NCBI RefSeq assembly: GCF_000243735.2
Contig: NZ_AHMP02000004.1
Span: forward strand, 31,001 to 95,000
DNA: 64,000 nucleotides
Source: Leptospira kmetyi serovar Malaysia str. Bejo-Iso9
GTDB taxonomy: Bacteria > Spirochaetota > Leptospiria > Leptospirales > Leptospiraceae
Direction: 5' to 3'
Part shown: one piece after another, positions 33,401-50,670 of the stretch
Layout: every line of letters starts with the position of its first letter
How positions within the stretch are numbered: position 1 is the stretch's first letter
The notes under the pieces: model-generated
Told to the model about the DNA's origin: nothing
What the model saw: the letters and a program-made list of their open reading frames with translations, nothing else
Database searches by the model: none
Position numbers and translations under genes: made by a program

Positions 33401-34892
33401 AAGAATTTTTTGCCTTCGCGTTCGGATCGATCCATTCGTGAACCACGGTCCGAGTCGTATAGTTCTCATCGTAAAAGACGATGTTCGCTCGTTGAACGTT
33501 TAAGAAGGTTCCCAACTTTTCCAAAGCGGAATGGATCGTGTTCGAAATCTCGGATAAGGGAAGATTGATGATGTCCCTCGAAACGACGGTGGTGATCGAT
33601 TCGAAACCGAGACGAAACTGAATCAGTTTTTCGATCTTTCTTTTTTCGCTGACGTCCAGAACGGAACCGATGATCTTTAGAATTTCTCCCTTGTCGTTTC
33701 GGATCAGTTCGCTTTGATTGAGAATGGTTTTGATCTTTCCGGATTTGGTTACGATTCTATATTCAATTTCTCGAATGTAGTTGTTCGAGATCGCCTCGGA
33801 GAAATAATGTTTCACCCTTTCCTTGTCGTCGGGATGAATCAACTCTTCTCCGTAGATTCCCTTTACACTTTCGTTGGAAAGTTCGTAGATCGTGCTGAGT
33901 TGTTCGGAAACCGACATGAGGGAAGTGGAAAGATCGTATTCCCAGGAACCGAGTCCCGAAAGTTTTTGAGATCTCGAAAGCGCGGCTTCCTTTTCTTTGA
34001 GTTCCTGTTCGGCTCTTTTTCTTCGGTCTATGTCCGCGTGGATTCCGTACATCTTGAGCGGATTTCCGTTTGCGTCGAAGTCCGTGAACTTTCCGACCGT
34101 GATTACCCATTTCCAGGAACCGTTCTTACATTTTAAACGGAACTCGGCTTCGTAGACGGGAGATTTTTTTTGGATATAATCGTTTAACGCGGTTTCGACG
34201 CGGGGCCAATCCTCGGGATGAATGAGAGATCTCCAAGTGTCCGCGTGGGGCCTAAGTTCGCTCAACTTATAACCCAACATCTCCGCCCAATATTCGTTGT
34301 AGGTGTTGCTATCGCTTTTGACGTCCCATTCCCAAAGACCCAATTCTCCGCCTAAGATCGCGGACTCGAGTCTCTTCTGATTTTCCTTCAGTTCGTCTCG
34401 GATCTTTTTTTGTTCTCTGAAATCGAGAATACTTCCCCGAACCAAAAGATTTTCTCCGGGAAGGGCGATCAAACGAACCTCGCAGGGAATGATCTCGCCC
34501 GACTTCGACCTATGAAGCCATTCGAACGTGACCAGTTCTCCTTGAATCGCTCTTTGCACGTAGGCCATCGCGGCTTCGGCGCTCGGTCTTCCGTCCTCTT
34601 GATGCGGCGGACTGATGTCGACCGGACCGAGATTCTTAAATTCTTCTTTTGTGAAATTGAAAATGTCGACGGCGCGTTGATTGACCGAACGGAATTTTCC
34701 GGTGGGGATGTCCAGGATTACGATCGCATCGGGAGAATTTTCTATGATCTGAGAGATGCGCATCTCGGATTCTTTGAGGGATTCCCTAAGGGTTTCGTTT
34801 TCCCTTACTTTTTGCTCCAAGGAAAGAATTTTCCGAGTGGCTTCCTCGTATTTTTTACGAACGTCTTCGAGAGAAACTTCGTCTTGGTTCAT
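30459..34892 (-). CDS. Multi-PAS/GAF hybrid-sensor histidine kinase
   Basis: A 1477-residue cytoplasmic kinase with no membrane segment that I can see. In order: coiled coil, PAS (about 40-160), PAS (170-290), PAS (300-420), GAF (430-600), then four more PAS domains (to about 1120), a coiled coil, and a kinase core. The H box is MAGIAHEINNPIGA, the N box NLIYNSLQAM, with DNGPGI and GSGLGLDIV for ATP binding. Between the H box and the second dimerisation helix is an extra ~120-residue helical insert. There is no attached receiver; the two response regulators at 28.0-30.2 kb, encoded convergently, are the obvious partners. Length and PAS number suggest integration of several redox or ligand cues. 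Confidence 0.94.
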   Translation of the reverse strand: MNQDEVSLEDVRKKYEEATRKILSLEQKVRENETLRESLKESEMRISQIIENSPDAIVILDIPTGKFRSVNQRAVDIFNFTKEEFKNLGPVDISPPHQEDGRPSAEAAMAYVQRAIQGELVTFEWLHRSKSGEIIPCEVRLIALPGENLLVRGSILDFREQKKIRDELKENQKRLESAILGGELGLWEWDVKSDSNTYNEYWAEMLGYKLSELRPHADTWRSLIHPEDWPRVETALNDYIQKKSPVYEAEFRLKCKNGSWKWVITVGKFTDFDANGNPLKMYGIHADIDRRKRAEQELKEKEAALSRSQKLSGLGSWEYDLSTSLMSVSEQLSTIYELSNESVKGIYGEELIHPDDKERVKHYFSEAISNNYIREIEYRIVTKSGKIKTILNQSELIRNDKGEILKIIGSVLDVSEKRKIEKLIQFRLGFESITTVVSRDIINLPLSEISNTIHSALEKLGTFLNVQRANIVFYDENYTTRTVVHEWIDPNAKAKNSSLNQVDAIDPHSFFTTEMKAERIAKIEKVDDLPKDATSDRLLLTSNGIESFTAVPLLIGGKLRGRLGFGSEKVGVKKEADFDALENQLLRNFAEIVMNALERKRVEEELTQERDLLSSITENSATSIVVLSPKGKILYANKSSEHVLGIQLEDITSRSYNSKQWEAKSLDGGEWKEEDQPFTVVMRTGKPVYDIRHSIVTSEKQIKYLSVNGSPVKNQDGEIVSLVFLVTDITENVLKERELRASEDRYRTVAEQTGSIVYDYDIATGNITWAGAVFSITGFKLEEFQNFNIDKWTEYLHPNDLDRVIQELEEAVSKRTKFRSTYRFRTKYGGYTLVEDRGVFLYDKNDEPFRMMGAMIDIGEKKKAEEKLKESEERLRLALNAANMGSWSWEIHEDKLTWSEKAFQIFKIKPEDFRPNLQTIWNVTHEDDRPRMEKLLKDILEGNSEGDDLYFQHRVVFPDGEIAWVEAKAKLFRDKNSKPIRIVGTVTDVTERRKAEEELKASETRFQTFYQFSNEAIILLEKGTIRIADSNPAFQKLFGYTSEESIGLNVARLLSKESLHELTRKKFAIGNKDSIEVVAKKKNGNSFPAIISQRMFVSKGSTFFSINIVDTTPFKEAEELRIINDEIRVRNKLIEIQKNELENTLDNLKKTQSQLIQSEKMAALGQLMAGIAHEINNPIGAVQASNQNIQECLNRFRSLLPDVQIAMGTLNKEMRELSAEFIERAIQSNEHFTGMEQRNRKKAITSVLESKKIPTRLAVSYADTLVDMGLGELNEKFIPLLLLEQSALILEYSALESYFFRNTKTVQVAVDRISKILYALKNFSHFDNAGEKISASVKDTIETVLTIYHNQLKKGVDLQKDFEDVEPILCFPDDLLHIWTNLIYNSLQAMQFKGTILLRLKNLGKELMVEVKDNGPGIPNEIQERIFEPFFTTKAPGEGSGLGLDIVKKIVQKHEGRIELASVPGNTSFKIFLPIER

Positions 34893-35553
34893 CGTTTATT
34901 TTCCCGAGCTAAATTCGGACGAAGGGAAACACATTAGAATTTTATTACATTCTAAAAAGCGGGATTTTGACGAGTTTTGAATCGGTCGTTCGGGTGGAAT
35001 CGAATTCCAAGTGCGAACGGAAGTGTTATGTCTTAAATGCTTTCTCATGGATGATTTACAAAGAGGACAACCCGCTTAGTTATTAGTCTCTTGTCGCATT
35101 AAAATTCATTCGGTCCGAAATGCGATTTTTCGAACTATACTAGGAAATTATAAAATATGGATACTTTTATATAATTTATTCTCAATTTCCGAAATCCCAA
35201 ACCTCACCGCGCCCGATCGTTCTTCGGAAAACGGGAAGAAAATCCGATCGTAATGTTTCCACGAAGATTATAACCCGAGTTTCTCGAGCGCACCGAAAAT
35301 TTAGAAAAATTTCCCAAAAAAGACGCAGAATTGTCTCAATTGGTTTTCCCATTCTCCCTTCTTTCTCGTCTGAAAGATCGTTCTCTTTCGTTTCGTCGAA
35401 AGAAAATGTTTTTCCGAGTTGATTCTTCTCTTTGTTTTCTATTTCTGTATTCTTCCCGGGTTGCACTTGAATCAAAGAGCGGCCAATCGGAAAAATCATT
35501 TCTGCTTGAAATTCGAAAAATAAGAAATAAAAAAATGACAAGGTTGTAAACAT
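34893..35553. other. Gene-free stretch of 661 bp between divergent genes
   Basis: It must hold the promoters of the kinase gene (leftward) and the outer-membrane protein gene (rightward). AT-rich promoter-like DNA (ACTATACTAGGAAATTATAA and similar) is at 35135-35190. Short frames on both strands have no ribosome binding site and poor codon use. No RNA gene or clear operator is recognised. Confidence 0.6.
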
Positions 35554-37116
35554 ATGAGGCTTAAATATTTCCTTCTATCCTTATTCTGTTTGTTCTTCTG
35601 TTTCGGAAATTCACTGATCGCCGCCGACATCGTCCGTTTGAAAAACGGACTGATCTATCGAGGTAAGGTCGTTCTGGAGGACGACGAAAAGGTTCTTCTT
35701 GCGGAGAACGACGATTTTATACGCTATATCAACAAGGAGAATGTGGTCAGCGTCACATACGAAAGACCTCAGGATAAAAACAAAAATTCTTTTACCTCTT
35801 CCGATAAGGACAAGGATAAAGATAAGTCTTCCGCGAAAGAACCTCCTCCGCATGCCAATCCTTATGCGGGAATCGCGACTCCGATAGAAAGAGAACCGCC
35901 TCACGCCTCTGCCCAAGGAAACGACACGACCATCGACGTGACTCACGAGATCGTCACGGACTTTATTTGGCGGGGACTTAGTTTTTCCGGAGAGATGGCC
36001 AATCGTCGTAGAAACGACAGTTATCCTTCGACCACATTCGTACCCTCGTATCAACCTACGATCGATATCAATACTCCTTTGAAAGGATTTAAGATTCAGT
36101 TTTGGGGAAACTTCCAGCTAACGGAAAGAAACGACAAGGATAACGACGGACGTTTTCAATTGTTTCCGGGCGGTCCGGGGCCTTCTTATCCGGGTCAAGG
36201 AAATCCATTCACCGCTCCGAATCCGGATCTTTTAAATCAGAGTTGCGTCTACGATACTCAAAGCAACTTCATGAGCGGGAACTACGCGACCGGACCTACT
36301 TGCGGAGGTCTTACTCCCACCGCTCATAAGGAACAGAACGGTATGAAACGGGCGGACGGTTTGTTCTACGCTTTTTATTATACGTTCGAAAAGACGAGTT
36401 GGGGAAAGTTCACCGTGGGAACCTGGTTCTACAATACGTTTAACAAAAACCCTGCTTACGTCTCTACGCCGTTAGGCGGTTTCAATTCTCTCGCGGCTCA
36501 GGGAATCACGAGTTCGAACAACACTTCCAATCAGGTGACAAGACTTGCTTGGCAGGAATATTACATCTTTTGGCAACTTCCGTTTCTTTCTTACTTAACT
36601 CCTACGATTTCGTTTTATACTCAGATGAGTCAGGAGAATGCGGGACTCGCGGCGGGTAAGAATTATCTTTCCCTCTATATGAGCCACGAATATTTCGCGG
36701 AAAAGTTTTTTAGAATCACTCCCGCGGTCAACATCGGTTACGAAATGTCGAACAACATCGTGGACAACCGTTACGGAATTCAGGACATCACGAGCAGTTT
36801 GACTTTTTACTTCGGTAAATTCTTCATCAAAGGAAACCACGTATATCGTCCCAATCTGTATATGTACGATACGGACAATTATTACGGGGCGACCGGAGGC
36901 TACGTTAACCGAAACACCAAGGACGGTTTGATCGTGGATCCGCATAAGGTCAACGGTCCGGTGAATCAATACATATTGGATCAGATCACGAACAGTCCTT
37001 TGATTCCGGACGCGGGCGACGGGTCGCTTCGACAAGCCATTCGGGAATCGTATTTATTGCAGAAAATACCGGCTCATTTATTTTGGTTCAGCGTCGGTTT
37101 TTCTCACAGTTTCTAA
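35554..37116 (+). CDS. Predicted outer-membrane beta-barrel protein
   Basis: A 520-residue exported protein. A signal peptide (1-24, ending NSLIA-AD) is followed by a small beta domain ([20 protein letters not shown]) seen at the N-terminus of several spirochaete envelope proteins. Then comes a Lys/Asp-rich and Pro-rich linker ([15 protein letters not shown]) and a barrel of about 370 residues with alternating aromatic strands, ending in [10 protein letters not shown] with the C-terminal Phe expected for BAM insertion. The specific cargo is unknown. The MCP gene follows 31 bp later and may be co-transcribed. Confidence 0.8.
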   Translation: MRLKYFLLSLFCLFFCFGNSLIAADIVRLKNGLIYRGKVVLEDDEKVLLAENDDFIRYINKENVVSVTYERPQDKNKNSFTSSDKDKDKDKSSAKEPPPHANPYAGIATPIEREPPHASAQGNDTTIDVTHEIVTDFIWRGLSFSGEMANRRRNDSYPSTTFVPSYQPTIDINTPLKGFKIQFWGNFQLTERNDKDNDGRFQLFPGGPGPSYPGQGNPFTAPNPDLLNQSCVYDTQSNFMSGNYATGPTCGGLTPTAHKEQNGMKRADGLFYAFYYTFEKTSWGKFTVGTWFYNTFNKNPAYVSTPLGGFNSLAAQGITSSNNTSNQVTRLAWQEYYIFWQLPFLSYLTPTISFYTQMSQENAGLAAGKNYLSLYMSHEYFAEKFFRITPAVNIGYEMSNNIVDNRYGIQDITSSLTFYFGKFFIKGNHVYRPNLYMYDTDNYYGATGGYVNRNTKDGLIVDPHKVNGPVNQYILDQITNSPLIPDAGDGSLRQAIRESYLLQKIPAHLFWFSVGFSHSF

Positions 37117-37147
37117 ATATAAAAAACAAAAGAACATAGGAAGATTC

Positions 37148-39223
<2,076 letters not shown>

Positions 39224-39233
39224 AACGCAATCT

Positions 39234-39289
39234 ATCGAACGACCCGTAGGGAGTGAGATTGAGTTGTAGGAAGCGTTCTGCTGAGTTTA
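39234..39289. repeat. Intergenic repeat family 2, copy 2
   Basis: TCGAACGACCC, GAGTGAGAT, GAGTTGTAGGAAGCGTT, CTGAGTTTAA in the same order as at 30257-30318. The copy begins 11 bp after the MCP stop, as the first begins 10 bp after the REC stop. Confidence 0.55.
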
Positions 39290-39398
39290 ACGAGCGATCT
39301 GGAGACGACCCACCGAGTCTAAGAGCGAGCGAATCAACGAACAGTGGAGGTCGTGAACGATTCTTTGCGAAGCAAAGAATGGGGACGGGGGAGAATTT

Positions 39399-39562
39399 TG
39401 TGGGAGCTCCTACAAAAAGACGCCGAAAAATACTCTTGCAAATAGTATGATTTTCTGATATAGGAAGTTTGTTCGGAATTTTTCCCACAAGGCCCGCCTC
39501 CACCACCCGATTCCGGGCGGGGGCGCGTTTGTTTCACGATAAAGCCGTCGGAACTCCGACAA
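39399..39562 (-). repeat. Dispersed intergenic element, copy 2
   Basis: About 164 bp in opposite orientation to copies 1 and 3. Ends are TGGGAGCTCCTACA (39401-39414) and GTCGGAACTCCGAC (39547-39560), both palindromic. Read on the minus strand it aligns almost base by base with copy 3, through the GGTGGAGGCGGGCCTTGTGG and TATCAGAAAAT blocks. Confidence 0.85.
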
Positions 39563-39594
39563 GATTCTCCGCAAAAAAAACTTGAAAACGCCGT

Positions 39595-40644
39595 CTAACG
39601 TTCCAGCTCCGCAAACAAACGATCCAAAAAATCCTTTTGTTTTTTGCATCGCGGTTCTTTGATTCCGTTTTTCATTTGAAAGACGACTTTCTCTCCTTCC
39701 AAAACCTCGAGATTCCAAACCTTCTTTTGCAAAACGGTATGAACATAGGACACGAACGAATCCGCAAAAAAATCGTCGCCGTTCGCCGCGGAATACAAGG
39801 TGGGGAAAGAAGTTTTTTCCAAAGGAGGATAAATGTTTTTCCAATTCGAAGCGAGATCGATCGGTCGGGAAGAATAGAATTTCAACTTCTTACGCATCGG
39901 AAAATCGGAATCAAAAACAGAATCGTTTTCAGTTTCCCAAACTCCATTCGAAAATTCGAATATACTAAAGTTCCTGTTTCGTTCCCGAAAGTCCGGAACT
40001 ATCTTTTTCGAAACGCTCAAAACGTGACCGAATTCGTGTAACAAAATGTATTCGATCGCGGTTTCGATCGTATCGTTTTGATCCGGTTCGATTCTCACTC
40101 GAACTTGCGCCGCAACGCTCGGAGCAAAGGGAGAATTCTCCTTTTTCGAAATCCAAACGTTCGCTTTTTGAGTGAGCATTCCCGTATCCAAAAAAATCAC
40201 ACCCCCGAGCGCGTTTTCGTTTTCATAAACAAAACTGCTTAAGCCCGTCCCGCCCAAATTCTTACAAAGAATCACCCGAAACAAGGATCGATCGAGTAGG
40301 CGATTCACGGAAGCGGGAAGAGAATTCCTAACGGAGCGTAGGCGATTCTTCCAAGGTTCCAAATCGGTTTCGGCGACGGGAGAATCTTCAAAGCCGTCGA
40401 TCCGATTCATTTCTTTTACGAAATCTAGTTCTTCGGAATCAAGAGAAGTCGCCCGAGTTTCCCAAGTTCCGGAAAGGGAATAACGTTTCGCTTGTGTGAT
40501 GGGATGATCCGTAAAGAGCCGATAATACGGATTATTTCCCATTAGAGTTTGAGAAGGTTTGCAAAAACCAAGCCCTAAAAGGACGGATAAGATCCACAAC
40601 TTTCGGAAATGTTTTTCCAAGACACAGACGGGCAATAATTGCAT
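39595..40644 (-). CDS. Predicted zinc metallopeptidase lipoprotein (HExxH)
   Basis: A 349-residue predicted lipoprotein that I cannot assign to a named family. The signal ends LLGLGFCKPS with the likely lipid-modified Cys. The core has LLHEFGHVLSVS, a HExxH zinc motif, and further down NGDDFFADSFVSYVH, where an acidic residue could be the third ligand. ATG at 40644 is chosen; the frame extends to 40707 and a TTG (VLEKHFRKLW) inside could also start a good signal. It is divergent from the small exported protein gene and ends next to the dispersed repeat. Confidence 0.72.
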   Translation of the reverse strand: MQLLPVCVLEKHFRKLWILSVLLGLGFCKPSQTLMGNNPYYRLFTDHPITQAKRYSLSGTWETRATSLDSEELDFVKEMNRIDGFEDSPVAETDLEPWKNRLRSVRNSLPASVNRLLDRSLFRVILCKNLGGTGLSSFVYENENALGGVIFLDTGMLTQKANVWISKKENSPFAPSVAAQVRVRIEPDQNDTIETAIEYILLHEFGHVLSVSKKIVPDFRERNRNFSIFEFSNGVWETENDSVFDSDFPMRKKLKFYSSRPIDLASNWKNIYPPLEKTSFPTLYSAANGDDFFADSFVSYVHTVLQKKVWNLEVLEGEKVVFQMKNGIKEPRCKKQKDFLDRLFAELER

Positions 40645-40800
40645 GGAAAGATTTTTCCGGATTCGGGAAAAAAAGTAAACTCCAATCCGATTTGTTTCGA
40701 TTTTCAAAAAAAAGAGTTCTTCAAACGGAATGGTTTGCGCTAATCCGGGAGCCTCGTAAACTTGGACGACAAAATTCCCGGGGTGGGAAATTCAGAAACG

Positions 40801-42511
<1,711 letters not shown>

Positions 42512-42518
42512 ATTAGAA

Positions 42519-43292
<774 letters not shown>

Positions 43293-43315
43293 TCGACGCG
43301 CGGATCGGACGTTTT

Positions 43316-43475
43316 GCAGGAGTTCCTACGATTTTTTAGAAAAACAAGCGCGCCCCCACCCTGAATTGGGCGGTGGAGGCGGGCCTTGTGGGAATTTTTT
43401 CGAGGATTCTTCCAATATCAGAAAATTATACTTTTTGCAAGCGTGATTTTTTAGCGTTATCGTAGGAGTTCCTAC
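43316..43475 (+). repeat. Dispersed intergenic element, copy 3
   Basis: About 160 bp filling most of the gap between the hydratase and DUF192 genes. The ends are GCAGGAGTTCCTACG and GTAGGAGTTCCTAC; inside are CGCGCCCCCACCC, a matching GGGCGGTGGAGGC arm, and TATCAGAAAAT. Similar to copies at 12475-12633 and 39399-39562. Confidence 0.85.
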
Positions 43476-43499
43476 TTCATTCGAAAGAAAAAAAATTCT

Positions 43500-43955
43500 A
43501 TGCAATCATTGAAACGAAAAATTCTATCGTTCCTCTTCGTTTACTTAGCGGTTTCGCATAACGTAATCGCTCGCGATCTCGAAAAAGTCACGATTTACGT
43601 GGACGATCATCCATTGGTCGTCGAAGTGGTGAACACACAAGCCGATCGCGCCAAGGGTTTGATGTTTCGAAAAAGTCTCGGAGAAAACGAAGGAATGTTG
43701 TTCGTATTTCCCGAACCCGAATACTTAAGTTTTTGGATGAAGAATACTTGGATTCCTCTCAGCATCGCCTATTTCAATCGGGATCGAAGAATCACGGACA
43801 TCCACGATATGAAACCGAATCAAACTACGGAATTGTATCATTCCAGCGAAAAGGCTTTGTATGCTTTGGAAGTGAACCGGGGTTGGTTCGCAAAAAGAAA
43901 GATCGGAAAATACGGCGTGTTAAAAATACCCGATCGGATTCAAGCGGCTCGATAA
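43500..43955 (+). CDS. DUF192 family exported protein
   Basis: A 151-residue protein with an N-terminal signal sequence (to about residue 25) and the DUF192 core: NTQADRAKGLMFRKSL, GMLFVFPEP, SFWMKNTWIPLSIAYF and LEVNRGWFAKRKI. DUF192 is a small secreted family of unknown biochemical role. The ATG at 43500 follows GAAAGAAAAAAAATTCT. The gene starts just after the dispersed repeat and ends at a hairpin shared with the convergent DUF3332 gene. Confidence 0.9.
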   Translation: MQSLKRKILSFLFVYLAVSHNVIARDLEKVTIYVDDHPLVVEVVNTQADRAKGLMFRKSLGENEGMLFVFPEPEYLSFWMKNTWIPLSIAYFNRDRRITDIHDMKPNQTTELYHSSEKALYALEVNRGWFAKRKIGKYGVLKIPDRIQAAR

Positions 43956-43963
43956 CCGCGGGA

Positions 43964-43987
43964 ATCGGGGAAGAATCTTCCCCGATT
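43964..43987. terminator. Hairpin between convergent DUF192 and DUF3332 genes
   Basis: AATCGGGGAAG pairs with CTTCCCGATT with one bulged G. The following T-tract is weak on both strands, so termination is probable but not certain. Confidence 0.45.
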
Positions 43988-44008
43988 GTTTGAAAAAACC
44001 CGAACGAA

Positions 44009-44614
44009 TTACAGGGATTCGGAGGAAAGTTTTTCTTCCAAGTCGCTTAACGTTTTGGTATCGACCACTTTTGTGGATTTGAGTTTTCCTTGTTCCGCCA
44101 TTTTCAAAATCGTTTTCGAACCAACGGTTTCGGAAGTCACAACGATCTCTTCCAACTTTCCGTTCTTTTCAACGAAGAATTTTCCGGGCTCGGAACGAAG
44201 AGCGGAAAGAGTCTGTAGACTTCCGTCTTTTTCAGCGGTGATATCGAGTCTTCTACCGAAATCCGTATAAACCAGAGTCAGTTTCTCGCCTTTTTCTTCG
44301 AAACTTTTCACGAACTTACCGTCTTGATCGTATTCGTTGTAACCCACGGGATTGCTTCCGGACCAGAACTCGATGAGGTTGAAAAGAATTAAATCGAAGA
44401 AGAAACCCACTGCGTAAAGAATGCTGAATGGAAAATACATTACGAGAGTCTTGATGAATTTCGCAAACAATCCGCTCCCGATATTGAAGCTCTCGTTTAC
44501 ATCGTAAACTTTTTTGGTGATCGCGAATTTACCGAAACAATTCGCAAACGAAGCGAGGAAGAACATCGGGACGAGAATTGCTACGATAGCCTTACGAAAC
44601 TTGGTTAGTTGCAT
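44009..44614 (-). CDS. DUF3332 lipoprotein/membrane protein
   Basis: A 201-residue protein. The N-terminal hydrophobic segment ends FLASFANCFGKF, a lipobox-like Cys. A second hydrophobic region (ILYAVGFFFDLILFNLIEFW) precedes WSGSNPVGYNE, typical of DUF3332. The C-terminal third is soluble (KGEKLTLVYTDFGRRL). Function is unknown. ATG at 44614 has AAGGAG with a 10-base spacer. Confidence 0.85.
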   Translation of the reverse strand: MQLTKFRKAIVAILVPMFFLASFANCFGKFAITKKVYDVNESFNIGSGLFAKFIKTLVMYFPFSILYAVGFFFDLILFNLIEFWSGSNPVGYNEYDQDGKFVKSFEEKGEKLTLVYTDFGRRLDITAEKDGSLQTLSALRSEPGKFFVEKNGKLEEIVVTSETVGSKTILKMAEQGKLKSTKVVDTKTLSDLEEKLSSESL

Positions 44615-44791
44615 GAAAGGACAACTCCTTAGTCAGAATTTTTGAGAATTGAATCCTTTCCCGAAAATTATGCAAGATTTTTCTTTTTTCGAAAAGGAAA
44701 ATCGACTTGGACCGGCGCCGAAGGGCAGGTCATAATTCCTTGACCGGAACCGTGTTCGGAAAAATATAGAGGGAACATTGGGAGCGGAAGG

Positions 44792-46246
<1,455 letters not shown>

Positions 46247-46444
46247 TTGTGGAGAATTCTCGACTAACAAAACCGCTACGGTCTTCTTTCGGTTTCGGCC
46301 GTTTTGGTTTGCGGCGTTCGTAAACCAAACGACGACGAGTTTACGTTATTCGAGTCTTTTCCGCTTTCGAGGATCTTTTCACGGAACCTTTCCTTGATAA
46401 AATCCTTCTCGACAAACCGTCATTCCGTTGTAACCCTGATCGAT

Positions 46445-46804
46445 ATGTCCGGCAACCCAGATCAACAGCCAAGAAGCCATAGATACTATCCGGGTAGCTA
46501 CGCCGACTATATCATACAAATCGAATTCGGTTTGATCACGCTTCACGCAAAACTCGGAAACATTTCCGAAACTGGAATCTGTCTTATCTTAAACGGGCAG
46601 GACTTGGACGTAACCGAACCCGTACACGGTTCTGTCATCGAAAAGAAATCGGGAAAACGTCTCGAGTTCGAAGGAGATATCGTCTGGGCCGGACCGGAAA
46701 CCATCGATCACAAAGAGAGATTCGTCTACGGATTGCGGTTTAGAATGCCCATGGTTTTGACGGAAACCCTGGTTTTGATCAATCTTTCTCTACAAGATCC
46801 CTGA
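46445..46804 (+). CDS. PilZ-domain protein
   Basis: A 119-residue single-domain protein. RSHRYYPGSYADY contains the Arg-x3-Arg-like start of PilZ, and GNISETGICLIL corresponds to the D/N-x-S-x-x-G c-di-GMP site. The C-terminus (FVYGLRFRM) fits the last strands of the barrel. The initial RxxxR is reduced to one clear Arg pair, so binding affinity is uncertain. ATG at 46445 is chosen because the longer frame (from 46304) is unlike any PilZ protein. It is the only visible c-di-GMP receptor candidate here. Confidence 0.8.
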   Translation: MSGNPDQQPRSHRYYPGSYADYIIQIEFGLITLHAKLGNISETGICLILNGQDLDVTEPVHGSVIEKKSGKRLEFEGDIVWAGPETIDHKERFVYGLRFRMPMVLTETLVLINLSLQDP

Positions 46805-46887
46805 ACCTATCTTTTCGGTCCCAAGTTTCCGGATTGCCATATCCGCTTCCTTCAGGATCTTTGAATCAGGATTCATCTTCTACAAGC

Positions 46888-47490
<603 letters not shown>

Positions 47491-47495
47491 GAAAG

Positions 47496-48059
<564 letters not shown>

Positions 48060-48062
48060 GTC

Positions 48063-49004
<942 letters not shown>

Positions 49005-49068
49005 GGAGAATTTCTTTTAGGTCGGAATCCGGCGGATGTTCCACCGGATGATTGTAGATGCGATCGGA

Positions 49069-49356
49069 TCAGTGGGTTGCTTTTTTATCGTGATGTTTGC
49101 TGACTTGTTTTACGATTTTGTCTTCCAAGCCGTCGATACAAGCGTAGATATCCTTATTTGAATTTTGAGCGTTGAACTTGTTTCCGTCTCCGTGCAGATT
49201 GAGATTTGCGCTCACTTCTCCATGGATCATTTCGAAAGAGATTTCAAAAGACTGAACCGTATGAAGGTATTTAGAAACTCGATCCAGTTTGCTGTCCGCA
49301 TATTCTTCCGCCGCTTTGGAATGATCGACGTTTTTCCAGTTATAATTTATTTTCAT
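49069..49356 (-). CDS. hpf: Ribosome hibernation factor, short HPF/YfiA type
   Basis: A 95-residue protein of the RaiA/HPF family: KINYNWKNVDHSKAAEEYAD, KLDRVSKYL, NLHGDGNKFNAQN and DIYACIDGLEDKIVKQVSKH. It lacks the C-terminal dimerisation domain of long HPF, so it is of the short kind that inactivates or dimerises 70S ribosomes in stationary phase. ATG at 49356 follows GGAGCGGCCT. Confidence 0.92.
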   Translation of the reverse strand: MKINYNWKNVDHSKAAEEYADSKLDRVSKYLHTVQSFEISFEMIHGEVSANLNLHGDGNKFNAQNSNKDIYACIDGLEDKIVKQVSKHHDKKATH

Positions 49357-49420
49357 AGGCCGCTCCGAATTGTTTTTTTGTACCGGATAATATGAGACGA
49401 CGGGGTTTTAGTCAGAAAAC

Positions 49421-49454
<34 letters not shown>

Positions 49455-49455
49455 G

Positions 49456-49497
<42 letters not shown>

Positions 49498-49546
49498 AAG
49501 TCAGTTAGAACTAGAGATGGGATGAATTAGTGGGCACAATCCTTGA

Positions 49547-49996
49547 TTATTGTGCGTTCGCAACATTCTCCATATGGATGGAACATGCTTCTTGATACTT
49601 TTTGTAAGCTTCTTCTTCCGCGTTTAATGCGGAGTCGATGTCCCCGATTTTCTGATAGATTGAAATAACGTTTTTGATGTTCTCAAGTGCCTGACAAGAC
49701 TTGCCTTGACGGAACTCGGAGATGGATTTGAGGTAAAGAACCAGAGCGTATCCGGAAGATTCTTTTTCTCCCATCTTTTCACGAACTGTGAGGGATTGGT
49801 TGTAAAGATCGATCGCTGAGTTGTAGTCTCTTACTTTTTGTTTGAGGCTACCCAGTGCGCTGAGCTTATTTGCGAGCTGGATTTCATTCTCAGGTGTGAA
49901 CTTATTAAGCTCTTCCTCGACCTTTTGGGCCTCTGGCATTGCATAAAGTCCAGTAAAAATGCTTAAAAAGAGAGCGATTGTTGCAAACTTGTTCAT
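49547..49996 (-). CDS. Exported TPR protein
   Basis: A 149-residue secreted protein. The signal peptide is about [19 protein letters not shown], cleaved before MPEAQ. The mature part is helical and has TPR-like units ([48 protein letters not shown]). Two cysteines are at about 108 and 141. ATG at 49996 has AGGGGTGACAAG upstream. A complete sigma-54 -24/-12 element lies 37 bp upstream of the start, and a strong terminator follows, so it is a single-gene unit. Confidence 0.85.
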   Translation of the reverse strand: MNKFATIALFLSIFTGLYAMPEAQKVEEELNKFTPENEIQLANKLSALGSLKQKVRDYNSAIDLYNQSLTVREKMGEKESSGYALVLYLKSISEFRQGKSCQALENIKNVISIYQKIGDIDSALNAEEEAYKKYQEACSIHMENVANAQ

Positions 49997-50032
49997 CTTG
50001 TCACCCCTGATTCAGTGTTCTGTCTATATATA

Positions 50033-50048
50033 TGCAAGGGGCGTGCCA
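50033..50048 (-). promoter_or_regulatory. Sigma-54 (RpoN) promoter for the exported TPR gene
   Basis: Read on the minus strand it is TGGCACG-CCCC-TTGCA, matching the -24/-12 consensus at every conserved position. The predicted start is near 50022, leaving a leader of about 26 nt ending in AGGGGTGACAAG-ATG. Confidence 0.85.
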
Positions 50049-50123
50049 GAATTTTAGAAGATTCTTAGATTCTTTCTTTTTTTTCTCGTTTCGCTTGAGG
50101 CCTTCCAAAATAGTCGAAATCAA

Positions 50124-50634
<511 letters not shown>

Positions 50635-50670
50635 GTTCGAAATAATTTTTTTCTTTGGAAAGTTCTCGTT

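Noticed and set aside
35182..35553. 123-codon and 72-codon frames before the outer-membrane protein gene
   Set aside because: No ribosome binding site, unusual composition, and the two overlap each other on opposite strands.
49532..49557. Sigma-54-like GGCACAATCCTTGA and GCACAAT...ATTGTGC hairpin
   Set aside because: The -12 element reads TTGAT, not TTGCA, and there is no gene downstream on that strand. The inverted repeat spans the stop codon of the TPR gene and may just be incidental.
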